From assembly GCA_009599575.1 (NCBI GenBank), contig VWND01000076.1, forward strand, positions 434,001 through 498,000: 64,000 nt of DNA. Reading direction: 5' to 3'. Source of the stretch: Blumeriella jaapii (Eukaryota; Ascomycota; Leotiomycetes; Helotiales; Drepanopezizaceae). Shown in pieces: positions 22,739-33,761 of the stretch (positions are counted from its first letter, which is position 1; every line of letters begins with the position of its first letter). Both the position numbers and the translations under genes were made by a program. The notes under the pieces were generated by a model. It was given only the letters and a program-made list of their open reading frames with translations. It was not told the origin of the DNA and did not search any database.

Positions 22739-23586
22739 AGGAGAAAGAATGATGTGGAACGGTAGGTGGCTGACATTGGGTGCTGAAGATGCTCAAGGTT
22801 CGTCGACATCAACAATTTGTCTTGGTTTTCTGGGTGACATACACGTGATAGCCCGAAAAGGCAGGTGACGAGTTCCTCAGATCATGTTTCCTTTGGCGGG
22901 TGATGGGGCAACCACTGGAAGATTTCCATGAAGAGAGGAGTAGATCCCGGATAACGACAAGAGTGCGCGTTTTCCATCAGCGGCAGCCAATGATTCACAT
23001 GACACAGTTCGCAGAACGTTCTAAGCTCTCCGAATTGAAAAATTGGAAATAGGAGCATCAGAGGGTGATAATATGACTTGATATGTTCAGACAACTGAAG
23101 GGGTCGTGAAAGAACAGGTAGATGTTGATGTAAACTTCATCCTCGAGTAGTTGGTGATTCGCGCTAGCCTATTTCCGATTGGGAGGCGAAGTAGTGTTCA
23201 ACTACATCCACCTTCGATACCTCCAACATTACGCCCAGATCGAAAGGTCAACCCAGGTAACAGTTCTCAGTCCGACGGTTGTTTCAGTGTGTGGGTATAT
23301 CAAAGTAGAAGATCATGTAATTTACACGTGTTACATAGAATCACGTGGTAGCGCACTAGTGTGCGCGCACCACTACCCCATATCTTCACACCCGCATAGT
23401 TAGCAGAAAGCCATACAGATTTCGACCCATGATCTAAGACTAATATTTTCTGCATCACCAACCTGTGATACCAACACTGTGCTTTGGCAAGCGTCTTAAT
23501 GTGGGAGCCCGAGTTGATGCTCAATGAATACACTTTTTCTCTCCACGTCCCAAGGTAATCTCACAACTGTTCTTCAACCAGCAAAA
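22739..23586. other. Divergent intergenic region
   Basis: Shared upstream region of the deoxyribosyltransferase and RIB7 genes. No gene or clear motif recognised. Confidence 0.45.
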
Positions 23587-24411
23587 ATGGCTTCAGTTTC
23601 GAGAGATGCTTTACACTTCCCCGAGACAGACAAATCTTTCCTAGAATGTCGTCTTCCCCCTAAGGACCAGCCTGGAGATGACGCCGCGTACCCATTCACC
23701 ACAGTCACGTTTGCAACCTCTCTCGATTCCCAACTCGCCCTCTCCCCGGGCACTCAGACTGTCCTGTCCGGACCTCAATCCAAAGCCATGACGCACTACC
23801 TTCGATCACGGCATGATGCAATTCTTATCGGTGTTGGAACCGCGGTTGCAGATAACCCTAGCTTGAATTGTCGCATGGAGGGGGTAGGTGGCTACGGTAG
23901 CGGGGGACTTGAAGGGCAACCCCGGCCGATTGTCATCGACCCTCAGGCACGCTGGAACTTCACAGAGAACCACAAGATATTGCAGCTGGCGAAAGAAGGG
24001 CGAGGGAGAGCTCCCTACATCATCACGACTGTGAGGGCTCCTCCGGTAGAGAAGCAAGTGATCCTAGAGAGGGCTGGGGGGAAATTCATCGCACTAGCGC
24101 CTGCAGAAGGTGGGAGCTCAAAGCTGGGTTGGAAGCAAATTCTCAAAGCCATAAGAGCTGAGGGCCTACGAAGCGTTATGATCGAAGGCGGTGCAGCCGT
24201 CATCAACTCTCTCTTGGTGCCAGAATGCTTTTCTGTCATAAGCTCGGTCATTGTCACTATTGCTCCGACCTGGCTGGGAGAGGGAGGAGTCGTTGTCTCA
24301 CCCCCGAGACGGATCGAGAATGGCGAGGCATTCAGCGCTGCCAGGCTTAGGCATGTTCGTTGGCATCCCTTCGGAGAGGATGTTGTTTTATGCGGAGATT
24401 TCAAGGAGTGA
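23587..24411 (+). CDS. RIB7: 2,5-diamino-6-ribosylamino-pyrimidinone 5'-phosphate reductase
   Basis: Riboflavin-biosynthesis enzyme of the RibD C-terminal/DHFR-like fold; it reduces the ribose side chain of the pyrimidine intermediate with NADPH. One exon, 274 residues, in the family's range. Seen: TTVTFATSLDSQLAL near the N-terminus (substrate and cofactor strand); MTHYLRSRHDAILIGVGTAVADNPSLNCR, the family signature; PRPIVIDPQ; LRSVMIEGGAAVINSLL; and the end DVVLCGDF. An in-frame ATG at or near 23524 would add 21 residues; 23587 was chosen because the sequence around it (AAAAATGG) is a good fungal start context and the added residues are not family-like. Confidence 0.92.
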   Translation: MASVSRDALHFPETDKSFLECRLPPKDQPGDDAAYPFTTVTFATSLDSQLALSPGTQTVLSGPQSKAMTHYLRSRHDAILIGVGTAVADNPSLNCRMEGVGGYGSGGLEGQPRPIVIDPQARWNFTENHKILQLAKEGRGRAPYIITTVRAPPVEKQVILERAGGKFIALAPAEGGSSKLGWKQILKAIRAEGLRSVMIEGGAAVINSLLVPECFSVISSVIVTIAPTWLGEGGVVVSPPRRIENGEAFSAARLRHVRWHPFGEDVVLCGDFKE

Positions 24412-24894
24412 TCAGAGCTCTTCCTGAATAAAGGCTTCCCCATGGACACTGCCAGAGAAATGTCTCAGGTCACTCACTCATGTAAAACCCCCAAAAGTTC
24501 GTGGCCTGACTTGTAATCTTTACCATTTTGAAAATCGACATCAGACCAGTGTTTTTTCGCCTGACTACAGTAGGAATCTTTCTGCATGGCTGCCACCTTT
24601 CAAGAGTGGTTACTTTTTGTTGTTTCTTGTCAACATTATTTTTATTGATCCTGACTACTGTCGAATTCCCCAAGCTATACTTCAGTTCAACAAGAACAAG
24701 GCCCAAAGAGGACTGTAATTAGAGGTTTTGAACGCTTCTTGCAGTTCTTCATAGTACATTACCATGGGAGTCTCGGTCTTGTTTATAGGAACAGAGCAGT
24801 ACATGGTGGTAATTACAGTACAATCCGATTTCGAAAGCGATAAGAACTGCAAGGTTTGAAACTTTGATTACTCCGGATCTCCACTACTGAAGTA
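24412..24894. other. Interval between RIB7 and the transposable element
   Basis: About 480 bases, moderately AT-rich, no gene seen. GTAC/TACATT short repeats near 24750-24830. Confidence 0.45.
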
Positions 24895-24925
24895 CACAGT
24901 CTATCGGTTAAGTATTATTCCTGGT
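24895..24925 (+). repeat. Left terminal inverted repeat (31 bp)
   Basis: Identical to the reverse complement of 25389-25419; abuts a TA dinucleotide at 24893-24894. Confidence 0.92.
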
Positions 24926-25388
24926 TAAAAACAGTGGGGGTGTGGAGACAAAACTTGACCTAACTGAGTAGTATTCCATGCAATAATAAAATTAACTTTT
25001 ACAAGGTATACGTATTCAAATTACGAAAAATACGAAGTTTGAGAACTGCTTTCGGATTACAATGTAAATTTTTTTAATATTCTTTACATCCATCTTCGGC
25101 GTCAATAACAGCTTGACACCGATTGAATAAAGCAAGCTAATATCACGTCGCTGACCTCGAGTTAAATCAGAAGCTTTTAAACGTTTAGAAACTGAAGTAG
25201 AAGCTGAAGTAGAAGCTGAAGCCATTGCGTTGCGTTGCGTTGTATTGCGCTGTATTGCGTTGTATTGCGTTGTGTTATGTGAAAATTTTGTTCGTATCTC
25301 TCATGTTGTAATTTTGTCGTATTTCGTGAAAGCTTACCGGAAGTTGGGTTATTACTTGATTGGGCTAAGGTGAAATTATCCCTGTTTG

Positions 25389-25419
25389 ACCAGGAATAAT
25401 ACTTAACCGATAGACTGTG
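25389..25419 (-). repeat. Right terminal inverted repeat (31 bp)
   Basis: Reverse complement of 24895-24925; abuts TA at 25420-25421. It lies about 220 bases before the start codon of the dehydrogenase gene. Confidence 0.92.
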
Positions 25420-25642
25420 TACAGTACAGTACAGTATATCCCCCCACATCTTCGTCTTGGTGTTTTTGACGCCGTTCCCCAGGGTCCGTCCGCATTGGGC
25501 TTCCCGAGCCCCGTACTCCACTTTCCTCGGTACCGTCCCGTACCTAAGTACCTACAGCTCTGCCAACCCCAATCTTCAACTTCGACCTGTTCACAGTATG
25601 TTGGCATTCCCCTGAATCGTCACTTCGTTTCCAATTCTCAGA

Positions 25643-27445
25643 ATGCGTCGAGTTCTCACACGGGCTATCTCTGCAGCAGCAGCACGAGCCCCAGGATCAA
25701 CACCGGCTTCCAGAATGGCACCTTCGACATCCCAGAGCAATAAGATCGCAGCCCGTAGACTCCACGCCACGGCCCAACACCTCAAGCCTGTGGCGGCCTC
25801 TGCTTTTGGTGCAGAAAATTACCCTACAACACACGAGAAGATCCTAGATGTGCAAGATACGCCCTACTTCATCGACAACAAGTTCGTGAAGTCCCAAGCT
25901 ACACATTTCATCGAGCTGCACGACCCCGCAACCAACAATCTAGTTACAAGAGTCCCACAAAGCACCGATGCTGAGCTCAAGGCCGCGGTAGAGAGTGCGC
26001 AGAAGGCGTTTCCGGAATGGAGGGCTACAAGTATCATGGCAAGGCAGCAGATCATGTTCAAGTTCACTCAATTGGTGAGAGAGAACTGGGATAGGCTGGC
26101 TGCTAGTATCACGTTGGAGCAGGGCAAGACATTTGCTGGTAGGATCAGACAAGTGGAAATACCGATCAAAGCTAAAGATACGCAGATGCCAAAGGGGATG
26201 TCCTTCGTGGCTTACAAGTTGCCGAAGGAGCATGCAACATTCCTCAGCAGATGATGGGGGAAGTTCTAGAGGTGGCTAAGGACATGGAGACAAGAAGCTA
26301 CCGAGAACCATTGGGCGTTGTAGCTTCCATCTGCCCATTCAGTAAGTAGTCAGCTTCCCGCTGGGTTACGAGGTACTAAGTCAAGTCAAGACTTCCCCGC
26401 CATGATTCCGCTCTGGTCGATCCCAATCGCTACCGCCACCGGAAACTGCCTCATCCTCAAGCCCTCGGAGCGTGACCCGGGAGCAGCCATGATTCTCGCA
26501 GAGCTCGCAGAGAAGGCTGGCATGCCACCTGGAGTTCTGAACATTGTTCACGGTGCTGCCAAGACCGTTGATTTTATCATTGACGAGCCATCCATCAAGG
26601 CCATCAGCTTCGTCGGAAGCAACAGAGCTGGAGAATACATCTTTTCTCGCGGGTCTGCAAACGGGAAACGTGTTCAGGCCAACTTGGGTGCCAAGAACCA
26701 CGCTGCTGTCCTCCCAGACGCTAACAAGCAACACGCTCTCAACTCTATTGTTGGAGCCGCCTTTGGTGCTGCTGGTCAGCGCTGCATGGCTCTCAGCACT
26801 CTTGTCATGGTTGGCGAGACCAAGGAATGGCTTAATGAACTTGCAGAGAGTGCGAAGACCTTGAAGGTCAACGGAGGTTTCGAAGAGGGTGCCGATTTAG
26901 GGCCAGTCATATCTCCCCAAAGTAAGGAGAGGATTGAGCATCTCATCGCCAGTGCCGAGGAGGAGGGCGCGACCATTCTCCTGGATGGCCGCGGGCTCAA
27001 GCCAGAGAAGTACCCTAATGGAAACTGGGTCGGACCCACCATCATCACAAACGTCAAGCCGCACATGAAGTGCTACAAAGAAGAGATTTTCGGCCCCGTC
27101 CTGGTGTGCTTGAACGTCGAGTCTCTAGATGAGGCGGTGGATCTGATCAACGCCAACGAGTACGGAAACGGTGTAGCGATTTTCACAAAATCTGGCGCAA
27201 CGGCTACCGCATTCCAGAAGAACATCGAGGCCGGTCAGGTCGGTATCAATGTCCCGATCCCCGTGCCGCTCCCCCTCTGGTCGTTCACTGGGAACAAAAA
27301 GAGTATCGCCGGTGGTGGTGCTAATACTTTCTACGGCAAGCCTGGACTGCAATTCTACACACAGCAAAAGACTGTTACAAGCTTATGGAGGAGCGAAGAT
27401 GCAATCTCCAAGGCGGCGGACGTGGCTATGCCTACGCAGAGCTAG
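25643..27445 (+). CDS. Methylmalonate-semialdehyde dehydrogenase (CoA-acylating), mitochondrial
   Basis: ALDH6 family: converts methylmalonate or malonate semialdehyde with NAD and CoA to propionyl- or acetyl-CoA in valine, thymine and inositol breakdown. Model: join(25643..26138, 26186..26341, 26391..27445), 568 residues. Seen: an Arg/Ala-rich start ([17 protein letters not shown]) typical of a mitochondrial presequence; [10 protein letters not shown] joined exactly to [27 protein letters not shown] across the second intron; [12 protein letters not shown]; the catalytic Cys in [20 protein letters not shown]; and [19 protein letters not shown], which separates this family from other ALDHs. 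All phases agree. The promoter region carries the Tc1/mariner derivative ending at 25419 and a GTAC cluster at 25420-25437. Confidence 0.94.
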
Positions 27446-28099
27446 ATAGACATAAGGTCAAATGGCAATGAAAGAATGCCAACTTTGAGAATCGAATCGA
27501 TGCTGTCATCTCGTTTCTTGCCCTCAAACCAGCTGTGCGTACATTCTCGAGTCTGTGAGGAAGTGAGGGAGACTCGTTCGACTTATCTAGTAAATCATCC
27601 ATGACATCCCTGCTGTAGACTTTCTCCCAGCGTTGTTTGGCTCTGGATCTCGGTTATGCCCCCCATAAGCGAGTCGGTGAAAGGGGCCTTGCCGTGTTCC
27701 CGTGAACTTCCTCCCGGGAACAGGAAAATCAGATCATCTGGCACCCACGACGAGCCAGCTCATACTTCGAGGGCCAAGGATTGGTAAGGAACGATGCTCT
27801 GCTCTGCTTTGCTCGCGCCACGTAGGCTCCATCCCAAACTAGGACTGTACGGTAGGTGCGAAGCCCAGGCTGGGGAGTGATCGATAGATAAATGGTTCAA
27901 AATGTCTTTCTCTCTGCTCGAATCCGGCTCTTTTGATGTGCACTCCATGTCCACAATTGCCCGTAGCCGTTCCAGTGTCACCAACCGAGACCCGAAGATC
28001 GCTTTTCAATCAAGCCCTTCCTTCGCCTGTTGTCACAGATATCATACACAGATCTCCCTTCAAGCCGACCGACTCGTGACCCTATACCCGAGCGACCTG
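27446..28099. other. Convergent 3' interval
   Basis: About 650 bases between the stop codons of the dehydrogenase and TVP23. Nothing recognised beyond presumed 3' UTRs. Confidence 0.5.
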
Positions 28100-29024
28100 T
28101 CAACCCCTCGAGAATAGCCGGCCGAGCATGCCCGTCGCGAAGTGGCCCGCCATCCCACCCGTCGACAAGGCGCTCCCAGCGATATTCGACGCCTGCCCGA
28201 ATTTATCGCACCGGGAGAAGGCAAGGGTGTTCGTGATCGTCAGACTCAGCGCGATAGCTAATAGCAGCCCCAACAGATTAGCCCTGCGATCCTCTCCTGT
28301 CACCTCCTCTCCCTCGCCCCAGGCTCATCGATCCATGTGGATTGCGGAGGAAAAGCAACATACCAACCAGCGTTAGCCAGATGAACTCGAAGCTGAAGAT
28401 GGCGACGAAGGCCAGCAAGACCCACAGCAGCGGCTGCGAGTAGAGCGCGATCCAGAAGAAGCGGCTGTCGGTCGAGTTGATGATCTTGACGGCCGGGTCC
28501 GAGGACTCGAAGACCCAGTGCGAGTCGCCCGACTGCGGGTTGACCTCGTTCCACCACCGCAGGCCGACGAGCCGCCGCCCGGCGATGTTCTTGAGGTAGT
28601 AGAAGTCGGCCGCGAGGAGGAGGATGGTGATGATGAAGATCAGGACGCTGTGCGCAGGCGGGCGCGTGTTAGCTGGGGATTTGGTCTAGGCAGGCTGTTT
28701 CTGTCGTCGCAATGCCCATTCGAAGCAGAGTTCCTGCGCGCGCGCGGAACGAAACCCAATCAAGAGAGTGAGAGACAGGGAGGAGAGAGAAAGGAAGGGA
28801 GAACGTTACAAATTCCCGGTGAACAGCAGCCCGAATAGATACACCAACAGACTCGCTAGAAATCCCGAACTCATCAGCTCCATGCTCCCTCTCTCCCTCC
28901 CTCGGCCTCAACACAGGCCACATCTCAGGCACTCACAGATGCGAAAACCGAGGAAAACCAGCAGCGTGATCGGGTGCGAGCTGAGCCGCCAGCTCAGGGA
29001 GCCCTGCGGTTGCGTCTCTTCCAT
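28100..29024 (-). CDS. TVP23: Tvp23 Golgi membrane protein
   Basis: Small tetraspanning protein of late Golgi vesicles (TVP23/FAM18 family), thought to help membrane traffic. Model: complement(join(28100..28257, 28364..28647, 28810..28855, 28937..29024)), 191 residues, the standard length. Seen: [39 protein letters not shown] assembled over the first two introns; [32 protein letters not shown], whose [12 protein letters not shown] motif is diagnostic; HWVFESSDP; several membrane segments; and [19 protein letters not shown] to the end LGRLFSRG. Exon 2 is only 46 bases. Each phase agrees with the next. It is divergent from the CitE-like gene, with 293 bases between starts. Confidence 0.93.
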
Positions 29025-29317
29025 CGTCGAGGTGTGTCCGGGTTCGTTGGTTCGTGTCGTCGAGCGATGGCGTGGTAAGGGAGTCGAGAGCAGCAGCCGC
29101 CGCGTAAATAAAGTGTTGGTGTATCGACCTTGGACCCCTGTTCACGGGTCCGTAAGGCTGAGGGCTAGCCTTGCCGAGCCGAGCTCGTTCCCGGGAGCCA
29201 GGGAGGGGTTTGGCGAATGTCAACAAACCTCCTTTGGGTGCTTCGCTGTTTGACATCCTGTTGCCTTTGATGATCGACTGAAATCTGGCGATAGATACTC
29301 AGTTGAGTATCCACACG

Positions 29318-30399
29318 ATGTCTACATCCACTCTTCTCCGCAGGGCTCTCCTCTACGGTACCAGATCTCGAACCCCCCTCCCCCCCCTTTCCTTCACCCC
29401 AGCTCTTATTTCTCATCACGTATTCTGACTTGACTAACACCTCCCTCCCCTGCAGTCCCAGCATCCTCCCCCAAGTTCCTCCAAAAGTCCCTGACCTTCC
29501 CAGCCCTCGACACCGTCGCCTACGACCTCGAAGACTCCGTGACGCCCTCTCAGAAGCCCACCGCCCGGCAAGCCCTCCTCTCCTTCCTCTCTGCGCCCAC
29601 GCGGCCCGCGCCCAACATCGCCGAGCTCGCCGTACGCATCAACGCCGTTTCCTCGGGCCTCGCCCTCGCCGACCTGATCACCATCCTCCAAGCGCGACAC
29701 GTCGACGCCATCGTCGTGCCCAAGGTCAACTGCGCCTCGGACCTCACCTTCGTCACCGACGTGCTGCGGCACCAGCTGCCCGCGCGCCACGGCCCAGACG
29801 CTGCGAAGAACAGCAAGGGCGGCAACCACAACCCCGTGAAGATCATCGCGCTGATCGAGAGCGCCGAGGCCATCATGAACCTCAGCGAGATCTGCCGCGC
29901 CTCGCCCTACCTCAGCGGCCTCGTCTTCGCCGCCGAGGACTTCGCGCTCGACCTGTCCCTGACGCGCACGCCCTCGCTCACCGAGTTCCTGTACGCGCGC
30001 TGCGCCATCGTGACGGCCGCGCACGCCGCCGACCTGCCCTCCACCATCGACCTCGTGTGCACCTCCTTCCGCGGGGACCAGGGCCTGCAGACGCTGGCCG
30101 AGGAGTGCGAGCAGGGCCGGGGCATGGGATTCAATGGGAAGCAGTGTATCCACCCCAGTCAGGTGGAGGTGGTGCAGCGGGCGTTCGCGCCGGCGGAGAC
30201 GGAGGTCGAGTGGGCGGTGAGAGTGCTGGTCGCAGACGAGAAGGCGGGTAGGGAAGGTAGAGGCGCCTGGACCCTGGATGGGAAGATGATCGATGTGCCT
30301 GTCGTGGGGAAGGCGAGGAGCGTTGTGGCGAGGGCGGAGAGGTGTGGATTCGATGTCGCGGAACTGAGGGAGAAATGGAAGAGCCAGGAGCCCGAGTGA
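29318..30399 (+). CDS. CitE/CLYBL-like acyl-CoA lyase (HpcH/HpaI aldolase family)
   Basis: TIM-barrel lyase related to the beta subunit of citrate lyase. Animal CLYBL splits citramalyl-CoA in mitochondria; the substrate here is unknown. Model: join(29318..29357, 29456..30399), 327 residues. Seen: [17 protein letters not shown] at the barrel start, restored across the intron; [13 protein letters not shown] (Mg-binding acidic residues); [33 protein letters not shown]; and [19 protein letters not shown], the C-terminal family motif. The coding sequence is very GC-rich at third positions, which creates long spurious open frames on the other strand. The first residues match the barrel itself, so there is little room for a targeting peptide. 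Confidence 0.9.
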
Positions 30400-30773
30400 G
30401 GAGGACAAAGCGGGTGCTGATTTGTGGGTGTGTATATAAGCAGGTCAGTGTTCCTTGAGCGGAGAGCGACATGTAACAGCAAATAGGAGTGTGATCATGG
30501 ACCGTGGACATTGCTCTATAGTCAATGCATACCAGAAATTCAGGTGTCAAGACTACTGACTATCAAATACGCTATCCGAAACTTCATTCTAGACTTTCGT
30601 TTAATTTGTAAATATTGAAGTGTAATCAAACATGGAATGAAACAATTATGGACAACATTTATCAAACTCATCATCAATACTGAAGATGAGGCTTCCAAAA
30701 TCCGGCAGTAGGGGTATTCAGCTGCAGCTCATAGCCTCCATAGCCACCATCCTGATGAAGGCGCTCTTGGCAA
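30400..30773. other. Convergent 3' interval
   Basis: About 370 bases between facing stop codons, AT-rich, no gene seen. Confidence 0.5.
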
Positions 30774-33761
30774 TCATACAATTTCCTCATCCTCATACAA
30801 TTCCTGGTCCTCATTCAGTTCCTGGTCCTCGTACATTTTCTCTTCTTGGTTATCATCATATGGTCCAAAATCATGAACGTAAGGTAAGCCATCACCTTCA
30901 TGAAAGCCACATGGCTGTGCATCCCAGTCCCCAGCGTAGTCAGCGTCCACATACTCACCATCCTTGTGGAAATGATATATCGCGGGATCATAATCAAATA
31001 TATTGTGCCCCCGAGGTTGCACGGTATGCTGGTTCTGGTATCCATAGCTATCAGTTTCAGGGCACATCATGGCACAAGGACCATCGAATCCCTCAGACAC
31101 TTGAAAGTCTGATCCATGACGAGGATGATACCCAGTTGAGTGAGCCTGCCGTTCCAATTGATTGGCGTAAAGGGACTCCGCCTCGAGTATAGGCGATAGG
31201 CGGGTGTTCCGAAAAGAAGATGTTGCATGTATGTCAGTGATCAAAGATCGCCGGTGCACATTTCGGGCGGCCGAATTCTCATTCTCGTGGGCCATTCCGA
31301 AGTTCGTCGAGTCCATTGGTCGAAACCTCGCTTCGCTGCGTGTGTCGTAAGACCCAGTCAACTGATGTGGGTTGTTAAGCGGAGCAATGTTGCTACCACT
31401 CGTAGTATCATCATCCGGGTACCGTTTTGGCTGTCGGAGATTGGCCGCATGACGAGTCCACTGCTCTTCGCCTGCTCCCGGTAGCATTGGAGCACGTGGA
31501 TCGCTCCTGTTGGGTATTGCATGAAGCGAATCAGATATGGCAGTGCCTATCGAGCCCCCTGTTTGCTGGTGATCGAAAGGAGCATCGACATCCGATGCAA
31601 AGTTGAATGCGCTGCCACTCCGAATGCCGAGTCCAACGAGTCTCTCAATCTGGCCTGCCGTTTCATCGACGATAGGCAAAGTCGTCGATGGTCGCTTGGG
31701 GAGCTTGACACGGGCATGCTTCGCGATTTCGTTTCGACTCACAGGTGCTGACTTTGACTCTTGGAGAATCTCCTTGCTTGCCACGGCGGAAGTCTGCTGG
31801 CTGCGATCGATGGACTGGGGAGCTTCAAGCCAACCCAAACGAGGATCAAAATATTCAACAACACGTGATTGACTACTCCCCGAGACTTCTTCGCAGTCAG
31901 GCACAGTTTGCTGCTCTCCTGTTTGGTCTTGATGTACATCTCTAGACCTCTGGCCAGTACGAGTTGGACTATTGCGATTATCAAAACCAATGTCGGATCG
32001 ATAGACCTCGGTCTCTGACGGGTTTGTTATCGTACTGGCTGCAATGCCCGTAGGTGCCCCTGGACTTCTTGGTACCCGAGTCTGGTCTTTTCGTCGTTGG
32101 TATTCGTGTGTGCCTGACGGAACATCTGCAGTTGTATAGCTTGGATCGGGAATCAACTGTATGCCAGTGTCTTTGAAAATGCCGGTATTTGTGATGGACC
32201 TTCGCACAGATTCCGGAGTCGGGCTTGCAGCTTCACGATCTAGACTAATTTGGCGTAACTTGTGACCGGGCGAGTACTCGCTCTCCGACCATGACACGTA
32301 TGTTGTCGCTTTGCCGGAAAGTCTGCTCGCAGATTTAGGGGGGTTCGTCGAGTGGCCGAATGCTGGAGAACAATTCCTAGGGGCATAGTTTTCATCGGGG
32401 AACGAAGCCGCTCGACCATGGCTGCCAGTTCTCTCGTACGGGCTATCAAAAGAGGCAGAACGGACGTGCTTCATGGCGCTTCGTTCTAGTTCCAACTGTT
32501 TTGAATAGATGAAGTCATCTTTCTTCAAGTCGGGTGGTGACGGACCAGCTTGGTTAGATGGAACCTCCCGGAGCGGCCTTCGTTTAGGCTTGAAAAAAGT
32601 GGAAATTTCGTCTTGCGCTCTCGCAATATTTCTCCGTGATTTCTCGCGAGAATTTGACGTAACCTTGTTGTCTATCTCAGCTGGTCCTTTTTTGAGTGAG
32701 TGCTGGAGAAATGCCATCTCGGAAAAAGCAAGGTCAGGCACTGCGAATAGTCAGTAGTTATCTTCAAGCAATCATGAGTCTACTTACAGCCTCGATGTCT
32801 TGCTGGAGATGAAGCTCGGCCATTAATAAAAAGCCCTGGGCCGTGAAGAGGGCGTATCTTGGCGGATCAGCAATGTCCTGGATCAATGTGTTCCCATTAC
32901 TCACAGTCAACCTTTCCCGGCCAATGCTTTTTGAGCTGAAATTTTGCATCAGCTCTTCGCCAGCTTTTTTAGCAGCTTTCCCGCGGTCGCATCTCTTTAG
33001 TCGCTTTCTGTTCGTTGCCATCTCCTCGTCAGTCTTTTTGGGGTGGGTTTCTTTCCTCTTTGGCTCATATCGATCTTCACGTGTCTTGCGGCGTGGTCTT
33101 TTCTCAAATGTCTCTTTGGCCGCAGTAGGAGAAGTGGTCTGACTTGAGACTTCCGAATTTGACGAGTCGACTTTCTGCTTCTTCCGAGAAGTAGGCTTGT
33201 CCTTTTGTGGCTCTGGCATCGCAGGACGTGGGTTATCTTTCTTCGCCTGCCCTGTCCGAGTCCTGACGGGAATCTCTAAGAGTGAGCTGTCCGATGATGA
33301 ATTGTGCCTCCTCTTGCCTCGCTCCGGTCCAAGGAGATCTTGCAAGACGTAGCCAGCATGACGTGAGGCGGCGATACCAGCGTGTAATGCTCTGTCTTGA
33401 TCGTCGTCTAGGAAGAGGTCAGTAGACCATTCTAGGAATGTCAAGTGGCCATTGGCAAACACCTACTGGAAGGGGCATATCGGGCTGCACGCAATGGGTC
33501 TGGATTGGCGTTGCTTTCGATCTGCGCAAGCCACTGCCGAACGTAATCATTGTCTCCACTCAGTGCCTTCTCGAGAGTTCTCTTCTGCCCCTGTACAATC
33601 AGAGGGACTCTCTGGCGCCGACTCTCTGGGACTTTGGATTGTTGGTGATGCTTGCGTCCATGTCGGCTCTTGTGGTCCTCGATTGCCTCTTCTTGCTCCT
33701 CGTGTTTGCGCCTCCCAGTCGCGCGATGCTTCTCCATGAGTTTGAGTGATTGCCGACTCAT
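30774..33761 (-). CDS. Large unrecognised charged protein with PIP-box-like motif
   Basis: I do not recognise this family. Model: exon C 32717..30774, exon B 33431..32788, exon A from 33761 to either 33491 or 33467 (two donors fit: GTGCAG giving a 59-base intron, or GTAGGT giving only 35), total about 952-960 residues. Seen: a basic N-terminus; DNDYVRQWLAQIESNANPDP; WSTDLFLDDDQDRALHAGI; a strongly basic middle (KRPRRKTREDRYEPKRKE); the segment LFTAQGFLLMAELHLQQDIEA; then RAQDEISTFFKPKRR (near residue 340), which fits the PCNA-interaction consensus Q-x-x-[ILM]-x-x-aromatic-aromatic followed by basic residues; a long Ser-rich disordered part with YFDPRLGWLEAP; and an acidic end of repeated EDQEL units. 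The intron 32718-32787 has good donor GTAAGT; its acceptor could also be a little further on. A nuclear chromatin or DNA-replication role is only inference. Confidence 0.7.

Larger units (their letters stand above)
24895..25419 (-). mobile_element. Internally deleted Tc1/mariner-type element
   Basis: A 525-bp element bounded by perfect 31-bp terminal inverted repeats starting CACAGTCTATCGGTTAAGTA (24895-24925 and 25389-25419), each flanked by TA (24893-24894 and 25420-25421), the target duplication of the Tc1/mariner superfamily. Inside, on the minus strand, a start codon at 25223-25225 opens a frame containing KRLKASDLTRGQRRDISLLY, which resembles the N-terminal helix-turn-helix region of fungal Tc1-like transposases. 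Almost directly after it, in another frame (25074-25118), is CQAVIDAEDGCKEY followed by TAA, which resembles the extreme C-terminus of the same family. The middle, including the DDE catalytic region, is gone, so it cannot code for an active transposase. A TTGCG/TTGTA repeat lies upstream of the start (about 25226-25278). Confidence 0.85.

Noticed and set aside
29434..30408. 324-codon minus-strand and 273-codon plus-strand frames over the CitE-like gene
   Set aside because: Products of very GC-rich third positions; composition is Arg/Ala/Gly-rich without motifs, and the CitE frame has all family motifs.
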